The notes beneath the pieces were generated by a model, which was not told the origin of the DNA, searched no databases, and saw nothing but the letters and a program-made list of their open reading frames with translations. A program made the translations under genes and the position numbers. This document shows, in pieces, positions 1 to 5,001 of a DNA stretch of 5,801 nt (position 1 is its first letter; every line of letters starts with the position of its first letter). This DNA is from JACVCK01 sp041940385. GTDB taxonomy: Bacteria; Planctomycetota; Phycisphaerae; Phycisphaerales; UBA1924. The stretch spans positions 1-5,801 of the forward strand of contig JBGTSD010000133.1 in the NCBI GenBank assembly GCA_041940385.1. The letters are read 5' to 3'.

Positions 1-459
1 ATGATGCTCGCGAGCACGCTCTGGCCCGTCGGAGACTTGCCCTACTTCGCCGCGGCGACCGTGAAGCCGGACGCCACGCCCGACGCCGTCGCCGAGGCGC
101 TCCGCTCACGCCTGCGCGACGCCGCCAAGCGCCCGATCCGCGCCGATGTCGTCGTGATGGCGCGGCGGCACATCGCCGACCTGTTTAAGCCATCCGCGCC
201 AGAGGCGGCAGAACTCGACGCCGTCACCCGCTCGCTTGTCCAGGCGCGAGGCATGACCGAGCCCCAGGCGCGCGCGATGGCGCTGCTCCATCGTGCTCTT
301 CAGATCGGCATGCAAGACCGCGCCGCGCGAGCGCTCCCCGACCGGCCCCCGCCGCCGGAATCGATCACCGCCGAACGCCTGCACGCGCTGCTCCGGGACG
401 CAACCGACCCGGCGCGGCTCAAGGCGACATTCATCGTCCCGGCAGAAACGCCGGAATGA
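1..459 (+). CDS. C-terminal part of an M16 (insulinase)-like peptidase, probably 5'-truncated by the window
   Basis: The open frame runs from the first base to a TGA at 457-459, giving 152 residues. An ATG falls exactly on base 1, so whether this is the true start cannot be seen; I think the gene continues upstream. The protein has an alternating strand/helix look: a strand-like stretch around residues 14-23 (LPYFAAATVKP), a helix with DAVAEALRSRL at 28-38, then ARRHIADLF, and a tail with ITAERLHALL and DPARLKATFIVP. This order resembles the last half-domain of M16-family proteins, where a helix that closes the domain is followed by 'vt-edv...dp.rl..v.vvP'. No zinc-binding HxxEH is present, but that motif would sit far upstream. 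It could equally be an unrelated hypothetical protein. It converges on the dehydrogenase gene with no spacer between the two stop codons. Confidence 0.4.
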   Translation: MMLASTLWPVGDLPYFAAATVKPDATPDAVAEALRSRLRDAAKRPIRADVVVMARRHIADLFKPSAPEAAELDAVTRSLVQARGMTEPQARAMALLHRALQIGMQDRAARALPDRPPPPESITAERLHALLRDATDPARLKATFIVPAETPE

Positions 460-1410
460 TCAGCGCTCCGGCGCCGGGTGTTTCGGCGCTTCGCCCTTCA
501 GCACGCGCGCCACGTCCCGCACCACCCAGGACATGTTCCGCTGCGCGTGCGCCGTCGCCGCGGCGATATGCGGCGAGAGATGCGCGTTCGGCAGCCCCAG
601 CAACGGGTAATCGTCCCCGAACGGCTCGGGCTCGTGGACGTCGATGATGGCGCTCGCCCGGGGGTGATCCTCGAGGAACGCGGCCAGCGCGCCCGCATCG
701 ACGATGAAGCCCCGCGCCGCGTTGATGATCAGCACATCGTCGCGGCACCTGGACAGCGCCTCGGCATTGACCAGCCCGCGGTTCGATGGCCGCTCGTCCA
801 CGTGGATGGTGAGGACTTCCGCCTCGCGCAGGAGCGTGTCGCGATCCACCGGCTCCGCGCCGTGACGCTGCTCGGGCGGGATGTCGAGCAGATCGTGGTA
901 GAGCACGCGCATGTGGAGCGCCTCGCCCACGTGCGCCAGACCCTTGCCGATCCGGCCGAGGCCGTAGACGCCGAGCGTCAGGCCTTCGAGCTGGCGCTTG
1001 GCCGTCAGGTCGCCGCGCAGGGACTTCCACGCCTCGGGCTTGAGCGCCCCGTCGAGGAAGAGGCGAGGCCGCAGCGCGTCGAGCATCGCCGCGAGAACGA
1101 ACTCGACCACCGCGCGGCTGTTGGCGTCCGGCGTGTGCACGACGGCGACGCCCTTCTCGCGGCAGGCGCGCAGGTCGATGTTGTCGAGCCCGACGCCGGC
1201 CCGTCCCACCACCCGCAGCTTCGGCGCTCGCTCGAGCATCGCCGCATCGACGCGCGTGTAGGTCCGGACGACGAGCCCCTCGGCCCGCACGAGCAGGTCG
1301 CCGAACCCGTGCCCGTCCGGCGCGCACCGCACCAGCTCGCAGCGCTCGGAGAGCCACGCGGCGCACTCGGCGTCCAGATGCTCGGTCTGAATGACCAGCG
1401 GCGTCGTCAC
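460..1410 (-). CDS. D-2-hydroxyacid dehydrogenase, short 3-phosphoglycerate dehydrogenase type (no ACT domain)
   Basis: NAD-dependent oxidoreductase of the D-isomer 2-hydroxyacid dehydrogenase family, 316 residues from a GTG start. The substrate domain has VVRTYTRVDAAML (47-59) and GRAGVGLDNIDL (69-80), very like SerA. The Rossmann motif is GLGRIG (150-155). The catalytic set is complete: Arg233 in NAARG, Glu262 in HEPEP and His281 in SPHIAAAT. The protein ends about 35 residues after the catalytic His, so the C-terminal regulatory (ACT/ASB) domains that give classical SerA serine feedback are absent. The likely reaction is 3-phosphoglycerate to 3-phosphohydroxypyruvate, the first step of serine synthesis, but glyoxylate/hydroxypyruvate reductase activity is possible. 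The GTG start was chosen because it overlaps the clpS stop (GTGA) and begins just before the first beta strand (PLVIQTE); the next Met is residue 58, inside the domain. Translation is probably coupled to clpS. Confidence 0.9.
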   Translation of the reverse strand: MTTPLVIQTEHLDAECAAWLSERCELVRCAPDGHGFGDLLVRAEGLVVRTYTRVDAAMLERAPKLRVVGRAGVGLDNIDLRACREKGVAVVHTPDANSRAVVEFVLAAMLDALRPRLFLDGALKPEAWKSLRGDLTAKRQLEGLTLGVYGLGRIGKGLAHVGEALHMRVLYHDLLDIPPEQRHGAEPVDRDTLLREAEVLTIHVDERPSNRGLVNAEALSRCRDDVLIINAARGFIVDAGALAAFLEDHPRASAIIDVHEPEPFGDDYPLLGLPNAHLSPHIAAATAHAQRNMSWVVRDVARVLKGEAPKHPAPER

Positions 1411-1772
1411 GCGCCGGGCCGGCGGTCTTCCCCGTCGTCCTCGCCGCCCTCGGCCGGTTCGATCAGCGCCGACATCGATCCGGCGCACGACGCGATAAGC
1501 GGGTCGGCGCCGAACGAGTGGATCTGGTCGCGCTTCAGCTCGGCGTGCTCGCGATGCGTCGTGCAGCACACGACGCGTCCGTGCCGGTCGACCGTCTTCG
1601 CGAGTTCGAGCGCGTCGCCCACGCTCCGGCGGAAGACCGACTGCATCATGCGGATGACGTAGTCGTACGTATGGTCGTTGTCGTCCAGGAGGACGACGTT
1701 CCAGGCGCGGAGCGGCTGGTCGGCCGGGCGGCGCTCCACCTCGGGGCGGGTCAGCGTCTGCGGGCTCGTCAT
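1407..1772 (-). CDS. clpS: ATP-dependent Clp protease adaptor ClpS
   Basis: Cytoplasmic adaptor that binds N-degron substrates and delivers them to the ClpA/ClpC-ClpP protease. It has 121 residues: a disordered N-terminal arm (1-22, Pro/Arg-rich), the ClpS core from NVVLLDDNDHTYDYVI (25-40) through SVFRRSVGDALELAKTVDRHGRVV (45-68) to HAELKRDQI (76-84), and an acidic tail (104-118). Asp30/Asp31 align with the Asn34/Asp35 pair of E. coli ClpS that holds the substrate amino group. The position of E. coli His66 is Asp62 here, and Met40 aligns with Tyr36, so the pocket differs from the proteobacterial one. The gene is divergent from the HU gene and overlaps the downstream dehydrogenase start by 4 nt. 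No Shine-Dalgarno precedes the ATG (TTCCCTC); a TAAACT hexamer lies 6 nt upstream, suggesting a leaderless message. Confidence 0.93.
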   Translation of the reverse strand: MTSPQTLTRPEVERRPADQPLRAWNVVLLDDNDHTYDYVIRMMQSVFRRSVGDALELAKTVDRHGRVVCCTTHREHAELKRDQIHSFGADPLIASCAGSMSALIEPAEGGEDDGEDRRPGA

Positions 1773-1778
1773 GAGGGA

Positions 1779-1784
1779 AGTTTA
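1779..1784 (-). promoter_or_regulatory. Possible -10 element of a leaderless clpS transcript
   Basis: Read on the minus strand, TAAACT (TANNNT; 4 of 6 matches to TATAAT) ends 6 nt before the clpS ATG, and no purine-rich Shine-Dalgarno lies between. This spacing would place transcription start at or next to the A of ATG. No good -35 hexamer is seen 16-18 nt upstream (GGGATC), so the call is weak on its own. A GC-rich 5-bp hairpin-capable stretch (1788-1800) lies just upstream. Confidence 0.35.
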
Positions 1785-1820
1785 TGCCCCGCGGCGCGGG
1801 CGATCCCGGTCGACGCCGAT

Positions 1821-1867
1821 CGATCGTTGACACCCCCCATGGGCGCGGTATTCTCGGACGATCGTTG
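1821..1867. repeat. 9-nt direct repeat CGATCGTTG flanking the HU promoter
   Basis: CGATCGTTG occurs at 1821-1829 and again at 1859-1867, start to start 38 nt. The first copy overlaps the 5' part of the -35 hexamer and the second lies across the expected transcription start, so the pair brackets the core promoter. Each copy contains the palindrome CGATCG. It could be a paired operator, or chance in GC-rich DNA. Confidence 0.35.
1827..1854 (+). promoter_or_regulatory. Sigma70-type promoter of the HU gene
   Basis: A perfect -35 TTGACA at 1827-1832 is separated by 16 nt from TATTCT at 1849-1854, which keeps the T, A and last T of the -10 consensus. Transcription would begin near 1861, giving a leader of about 79 nt before the HU ATG at 1940. 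The position in the divergent gap and the orientation fit HU. This is the best promoter in the window, as expected for an abundant nucleoid protein. Confidence 0.7.
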
Positions 1868-1887
1868 GTTTGGGTTGAATGACATCA

Positions 1888-1926
1888 GGGTGGCAACGCC
1901 ATCCGCGTCCGCGGCAGGACGCCGCG
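1888..1926 (+). promoter_or_regulatory. Tandem hairpins with a competing alternative in the HU leader
   Basis: Hairpin 1 is GGGTGGC (1888-1894), loop AAC, GCCATCC (1898-1904), 7 pairs including one G-U. Hairpin 2 starts at the very next base: GCGTCC (1905-1910), loop GCGGCA, GGACGC (1917-1922), 6 perfect pairs. An alternative stem CGCGGC (1910-1915) with GCCGCG (1921-1926), loop AGGAC, excludes hairpin 2 and touches the first base of the Shine-Dalgarno. The layout would allow control of HU translation. The regulatory role is inferred, and high GC makes such stems more likely by chance. Confidence 0.4.
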
Positions 1927-1931
1927 AAGGA
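1926..1931 (+). promoter_or_regulatory. Shine-Dalgarno of the HU gene
   Basis: GAAGGA lies 8 nt before the ATG at 1940. It fixes this start: the only upstream ATG (1879) is in another frame and lacks such a site. Confidence 0.75.
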
Positions 1932-1939
1932 ACGCGCTC

Positions 1940-2287
1940 ATGAACAAGAGCGACCTCGTGGAGATCGTGGCAAGCCAGCTCGGCGAGACCAAGGCGGCGG
2001 CCTCGCGCGCTGTCGAAGCCGTGCTCGAAGCCATCTCGACCGGCGTGCGCGAGCACGAACGCGTCACCATCGTCGGATTCGGTTCGTTCGAGAAGAAGAT
2101 GCGCGCCGGACGCAACGGGGTGAACCCGGTGACCAAGGAGCGCATCGAGATCAAGCCCGCGATGACCGTGACCTTCAAGGCCGCTCAGGCCCTCAAGGAC
2201 TCGCTCGTCGAGATCAAGTCCCGGCCGGTCGCGGGAACGTCGCTTCCGCAAGGTCGATCGCTCGAGCCAACGCAGCGGCCTTATTGA
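1940..2287 (+). CDS. hup: HU/IHF-family DNA-binding protein with an unusual C-terminal extension
   Basis: Nucleoid-associated protein that dimerises and bends DNA non-specifically. Of 115 residues, 1-92 are a typical HU: helical dimerisation part MNKSDLVEIVASQLGETKAAASRAVEAV, then the HU signature VTIVGFGSFEKK (42-53), the beta-arm with NPVTKERIEI (62-71) including the intercalating Pro63, and the closing FKAAQALKDSL (79-89). Most HU proteins end near residue 90. Here about 23 more residues (SRPVAGTSLPQGRSLEP...) follow, of a composition unlike the domain, and they are read from the strand opposite the end of trpE. The arm residue usually Arg before NP is Val61. The start is supported by a good Shine-Dalgarno and by homology. 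The gene is expressed from its own strong promoter and appears monocistronic. HU versus IHF cannot be settled from sequence alone. Confidence 0.93.
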   Translation: MNKSDLVEIVASQLGETKAAASRAVEAVLEAISTGVREHERVTIVGFGSFEKKMRAGRNGVNPVTKERIEIKPAMTVTFKAAQALKDSLVEIKSRPVAGTSLPQGRSLEPTQRPY

Positions 2288-3827
2288 CCGTCTCCATGAA
2301 CTCGGGCTCGGCGCGGGAGTCGAGCACAATCCCACCCGCGGCCTGCAGGTGGTACAGCCACGCGCCGCGCTCGCGACGCGCCGTCGGCACGACGATCGTC
2401 CGGAGCGCGAGCGCGATGTCCATCTCGCCCTCCGGCGTCACGTAGCCGAACCCGCCGCCGTAGGGCCCGCGCCGCACCGGCTCGAGTTTGTCGATGATCT
2501 GCATGGCACGGATCTTCGGCGCCCCGGAGATCGTCCCCGCCGGCAGCGCCGCCCGCAGCGCGTCCCAGCAGTCGAGCCCCTCGCGCAGCTCGCCCGTCAC
2601 GGTCGAGGAGATGTGCATGACGTGGCTGTACCGCTCGATCTGCATCATCGCCGGGATCTGCACCGAGCCCGGGCGCGCCACCCGCCCCACGTCGTTCCGC
2701 CCGAGGTCCACGAGCATGATGTGCTCGGCCCGTTCCTTCTCGTCGGCCAGCAGCTCCGCCTCGAGCCGCGCATCTTCCTCCGGCGTCCCGCCGCGCGGCC
2801 GGGTCCCGGCGAGCGGGCGGTTCGTCACGACGCCGGCGCCGCGCTCGCCGCGCCGCACGCGGCAGAGGATCTCCGGGCTCGACGCGACCAGGATGCAGCC
2901 CTCCGCCTGGAGGTAGGTCATGTACGGGCTCGGATTCACCGCGCGCAGCGCGCGGTACACATCGAACGGGTCCGCGCTCGATCGCCGCTCGAAGCGCTGC
3001 CCCACCACCACCTGGAAGATGTCGCCCGCGCGGATGTATTCCTGCGCCTTTGCGACCATGGCCGCGTGCTCGGCGCGCGTCATGTTCGAACCGAGCGTCG
3101 TCGGCGGGCCGAGGGGCTCGACCGCGCCCGAGGGCGTCAATCGCGACGGGCCGCGCAGCGCCGCCGCGAGCTCTTCGAGCCGCGCCATCGCGCTCGCCCA
3201 CGCCGAGGCAAGCTGCGCATCGGTTGCGCCGGCCGGCGCGCTCGCGAGGTGCACGACGTGGGCCATCTTGTCCACGTTGTCGAAGATCACGACCGACTCG
3301 TAGAACGCGAAGTGCAGGTCCGGCAGCGAGCGGTCGTCCATCGGCGCCCGCTTCCGATCGAGCTTCTCCGGCTCTGCGTACCGCACCGAGTCGTACGCCG
3401 CGAACCCGAACCACCCGCCGAGCGCACATCGCGGCAGCGCAAACCCCCGCCGCTCCGGGGGGCGCACGAACCGGAACCCGGCGCTGAGCCGCTTGGGGAT
3501 CGTCAGCGGGTCGGCATCCTCGAACTCCTGCGTCTGTCCGGCTCGATGATCCGCGACCCGGACTCGCCGGTCGTACGCGACGACCTCGATCGACGGCCTG
3601 GCGCCGAGCATCGAATGGCGCCCGGCCCGCTCGCCGCCTTCCACGGATTCCAGGAGAAACGACGGCGCCGTGCGTTCGTCCGGCGCCACGAGCCGGCGGT
3701 ACGCGACGACCGGCGTCAGGTCGTCGCTGAGCAGCCGAAGCGCAACAGGCACGAGGACCGTGCCGCCATCGGCGGACGGCTGCGCCCGGACGAGATCAGC
3801 GAACTGCTCGAACGTCAGCGTCGGCAT
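2214..3827 (-). CDS. trpE: Anthranilate synthase component I (TrpE)
   Basis: Large subunit of anthranilate synthase: chorismate plus ammonia (glutamine-derived via TrpG) gives anthranilate and pyruvate, the first committed step of tryptophan synthesis. It has 537 residues, normal for the family. The N-terminal region carries the tryptophan-sensing motif LLES (58-61) within SFLLESVEGGERAGRHS, and NPSPYMTYL (298-306) forms the rest of that pocket, so feedback inhibition is expected. Catalytic-domain motifs in order: RPLAGTRPRG (337-346), HIMLVDLGRND (369-379), His405 in YSHVMHISS, LPAGTISGAPKIRAMQII (428-445), YGGGFGYV (456-463) and AAGGIVLDS (496-504). PAGTISGAPK favours TrpE over PabB. No glutaminase domain is fused and no trpG or other trp gene lies in the window, so the partner is elsewhere. 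The ATG has no Shine-Dalgarno; it is abutted by an inverted repeat enclosing a TACACT hexamer. The 3' end overlaps the HU gene by 74 nt. Confidence 0.96.
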   Translation of the reverse strand: MPTLTFEQFADLVRAQPSADGGTVLVPVALRLLSDDLTPVVAYRRLVAPDERTAPSFLLESVEGGERAGRHSMLGARPSIEVVAYDRRVRVADHRAGQTQEFEDADPLTIPKRLSAGFRFVRPPERRGFALPRCALGGWFGFAAYDSVRYAEPEKLDRKRAPMDDRSLPDLHFAFYESVVIFDNVDKMAHVVHLASAPAGATDAQLASAWASAMARLEELAAALRGPSRLTPSGAVEPLGPPTTLGSNMTRAEHAAMVAKAQEYIRAGDIFQVVVGQRFERRSSADPFDVYRALRAVNPSPYMTYLQAEGCILVASSPEILCRVRRGERGAGVVTNRPLAGTRPRGGTPEEDARLEAELLADEKERAEHIMLVDLGRNDVGRVARPGSVQIPAMMQIERYSHVMHISSTVTGELREGLDCWDALRAALPAGTISGAPKIRAMQIIDKLEPVRRGPYGGGFGYVTPEGEMDIALALRTIVVPTARRERGAWLYHLQAAGGIVLDSRAEPEFMETVNKAAALARAIDLAEATFPRPAGT

Positions 3828-3859
3828 GGGGGCGAGTGTAGATCGGCGCCGCCGCCCCC
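3828..3859 (-). promoter_or_regulatory. trpE leader: 7-bp inverted repeat next to the ATG, enclosing a TANNNT hexamer
   Basis: Read 5' to 3' on the minus strand: GGGGGCG (3859-3853), an 18-nt loop, then CGCCCCC (3834-3828), whose last base touches the A of the trpE ATG. The loop contains TACACT (3840-3835), a -10-like hexamer 7 nt before the ATG. The first arm starts 5 nt after the antiporter stop codon. In readthrough RNA the stem would bury the trpE start region; a transcript starting at the ATG from TACACT would lack the stem. No T-tract follows, so it is not a standard intrinsic terminator, and no convincing -35 is seen. Confidence 0.4.
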
Positions 3860-3864
3860 GCCGT

Positions 3865-4875
3865 TCACGGGGTTGCAGACGCCATAGCCGCCCAGACGAC
3901 CCAGGCGGTGTACGCGACGTAGATGGCGAACAGCACGGCGCCCTCGCGGCGTGAGATCCGCTTCCCGCTGCGCATGATGGGGATGCAGATCACCGACAGC
4001 GCGATCATGACAGGCACGTCCCGGATGAGGACCTCGCGCGACACCGCGATCGTCGAGACCGACGCCGACAACCCGAGGATGAACGCGATGTTGGCGATGT
4101 TGGACCCGATGATGTTGCCCACCGACATGTCCGGCTGCCTGCGCAGGGCCGCGACCACCGACGTCGCCAGTTCGGGCAGGCTCGTCCCCACCGCCACGAC
4201 CGTCAGCCCGATCACCAGGTCCGACACGCCGAGCGCCCGCGCCACCGCGATCGCCCCGTCCACGAACTGGTCCGAGCCCAGCACCAGCATGCCCACGCCG
4301 CCGACGATGAGCAGCAGGTCGATCAGCAGCGGTCGGCGACGCGACGTCTCGGTTTTTTCCTCCCGGATGACGCCTTCCGCAAACTCCGCGACGACTTCCG
4401 GCCCCTCCCGGCGCGCGATGAAGTACAGGAAGACCGTGTAGGCGACGCCGATCGCGACGAACACCGCGCCCTGCCAGCGCTCGAGCGACCCACCCGGCCC
4501 CGTGTGGCCGATCAAGGCCAGGATCGGCAGCAGCGCCGCGACGACGATCATCACCGGCGCCTCGCGCTTGATGACCACGCCCTTCACCGCGATCGGGAAC
4601 AGCATCGCGGAGATGCCGAGGATCAGCGCGATGTTGGCGATGTTCGAGCCCACGACGTTGCCGACGACCAGGTCGCCGCTTCCCCGCACCGCCGCCGCGA
4701 CCGAGACCGCCAGCTCCGGAGCGCTCGTCCCGAACGCCACCACGGTGAGGCCGACCACCAGCGGCGTGATGCCGAGGCGCAGCGCCAGCGACGCGGCGCC
4801 GCGCACCAGCGCCTCGGCGCCGAGCACAAGCAGCGTCAGCCCGATCACGAGTTGAAACGGCACGAGCCAGGACAT
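3865..4875 (-). CDS. Calcium/sodium antiporter, CaCA superfamily (YrbG-like)
   Basis: Inner-membrane cation exchanger expected to extrude Ca2+ in exchange for Na+ or H+. The 336 residues are typical for bacterial members. It is almost entirely hydrophobic, with about ten predicted membrane helices in two homologous halves of opposite topology. Each half has the alpha-repeat: GTSAPE (49-54) with GNVVGSNIANI (72-82), and GTSLPE (230-235) with GNIIGSNIANI (253-263). Glu54 and Glu235 are the family's ion-binding acids, and both are present. A charged cytoplasmic linker (155-182) joins the halves, and the last helix runs from REGAVLFAIYVAYTAW (310-325) nearly to the end. The ATG is preceded by AGGAG (4890-4886) at 10 nt, lying in the loop of a strong inverted repeat. 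It lies downstream of the ptsP chimera, which carries the end of a different member of this family, and 37 nt upstream of trpE. Ion specificity cannot be read from sequence. Confidence 0.94.
   Translation of the reverse strand: MSWLVPFQLVIGLTLLVLGAEALVRGAASLALRLGITPLVVGLTVVAFGTSAPELAVSVAAAVRGSGDLVVGNVVGSNIANIALILGISAMLFPIAVKGVVIKREAPVMIVVAALLPILALIGHTGPGGSLERWQGAVFVAIGVAYTVFLYFIARREGPEVVAEFAEGVIREEKTETSRRRPLLIDLLLIVGGVGMLVLGSDQFVDGAIAVARALGVSDLVIGLTVVAVGTSLPELATSVVAALRRQPDMSVGNIIGSNIANIAFILGLSASVSTIAVSREVLIRDVPVMIALSVICIPIMRSGKRISRREGAVLFAIYVAYTAWVVWAAMASATP
4072..4209 (-). repeat. Second alpha-repeat of the antiporter (internal duplication)
   Basis: Encodes residues 223-268 of the antiporter. 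Aligned without gaps to residues 42-87 (encoded at 4615-4752), 33 of 46 residues are identical by my hand count, including GTSxPELA and GSNIANIA. This is the ancient internal duplication that defines the CaCA fold, and it is unusually well conserved here. Confidence 0.85.
4615..4752 (-). repeat. First alpha-repeat of the antiporter (internal duplication)
   Basis: Encodes residues 42-87 of the antiporter, the partner of the repeat at 4072-4209. It carries the GTSAPE and GSNIANI ion-binding motifs of the first half. Confidence 0.85.
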
Positions 4876-4915
4876 GCGGACGAGTCTCCTACGCCCGCGA
4901 AGGTACCTCGTCCGC
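4876..4915 (-). promoter_or_regulatory. Perfect 9-bp inverted repeat enclosing the antiporter Shine-Dalgarno
   Basis: On the minus strand: GCGGACGAG (4915-4907), a 22-nt loop, then CTCGTCCGC (4884-4876), immediately followed by ATG at 4875. All nine pairs are Watson-Crick. The loop holds the Shine-Dalgarno AGGAG (4890-4886), whose AGG could itself pair with a CCT near the start of the loop (nested, imperfect). As RNA this would gate translation. As DNA the two half-sites lie 31 bp apart centre to centre, close to three helical turns, which would also suit an operator. I do not recognise a known riboswitch here. Confidence 0.55.
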
Positions 4916-4929
4916 GCACCGCATGCAGG

Positions 4930-5001
4930 TCACGCTCCGCCGGAGCTGAGCATCAGCCAGACCGTGTACGCCGCGAAAAGCGCCAGCAGGATGGCGCCCT
5001 C
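4930..5001 (-). pseudogene. Remnant: C-terminal helix of a second CaCA antiporter, fused in frame to ptsP
   Basis: The last 23 codons read EGAILLALFAAYTVWLML followed by SSGGA and TGA. They match the end of the neighbouring intact antiporter (EGAVLFAIYVAYTAWVV...) in motif and in position relative to the stop. They differ at many residues, so this is a paralogue rather than a recent copy. The rest of that paralogue, over 300 residues including both alpha-repeats, is missing. The next gene begins 54 nt downstream. Confidence 0.6.

Noticed and set aside
439..454. Hairpin CCGGC-AGAAAC-GCCGG near the end of the first gene, as a terminator
   Set aside because: Only 5 bp, no T-tract on either strand, and it lies inside coding sequence.
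478..1662. Long plus-strand frame opposite the dehydrogenase and clpS
   Set aside because: It is the antisense shadow of GC-rich coding sequence; the translation has shadow composition and no motifs.
460..1833. A 457-codon minus-strand frame that extends the dehydrogenase upstream through clpS
   Set aside because: The upstream part is low-complexity Arg/Pro/Gly text with no family resemblance, and it overlaps clpS, which is unmistakable. The dehydrogenase fold begins at the GTG at 1410.
1879..2445. Plus-strand frame starting in the HU leader and spanning the HU gene in another frame
   Set aside because: Its ATG has no Shine-Dalgarno and its translation is Arg/Ala-rich shadow text. HU in the other frame has clear homology.
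2349..3887. 512-codon plus-strand frame opposite trpE
   Set aside because: The product is His/Arg/Pro-rich antisense text without domains; trpE on the minus strand explains the region fully.
4072..4752. Repeats within the antiporter as a sign of recent duplication
   Set aside because: The two-fold internal repeat is the standard CaCA architecture, so it is listed as a feature rather than a novelty.
4876..4915. Known metal riboswitch (yybP-ykoY type) before the antiporter
   Set aside because: The leader is too short and I see none of the conserved internal-loop sequence of that class; only a simple stem is supported.
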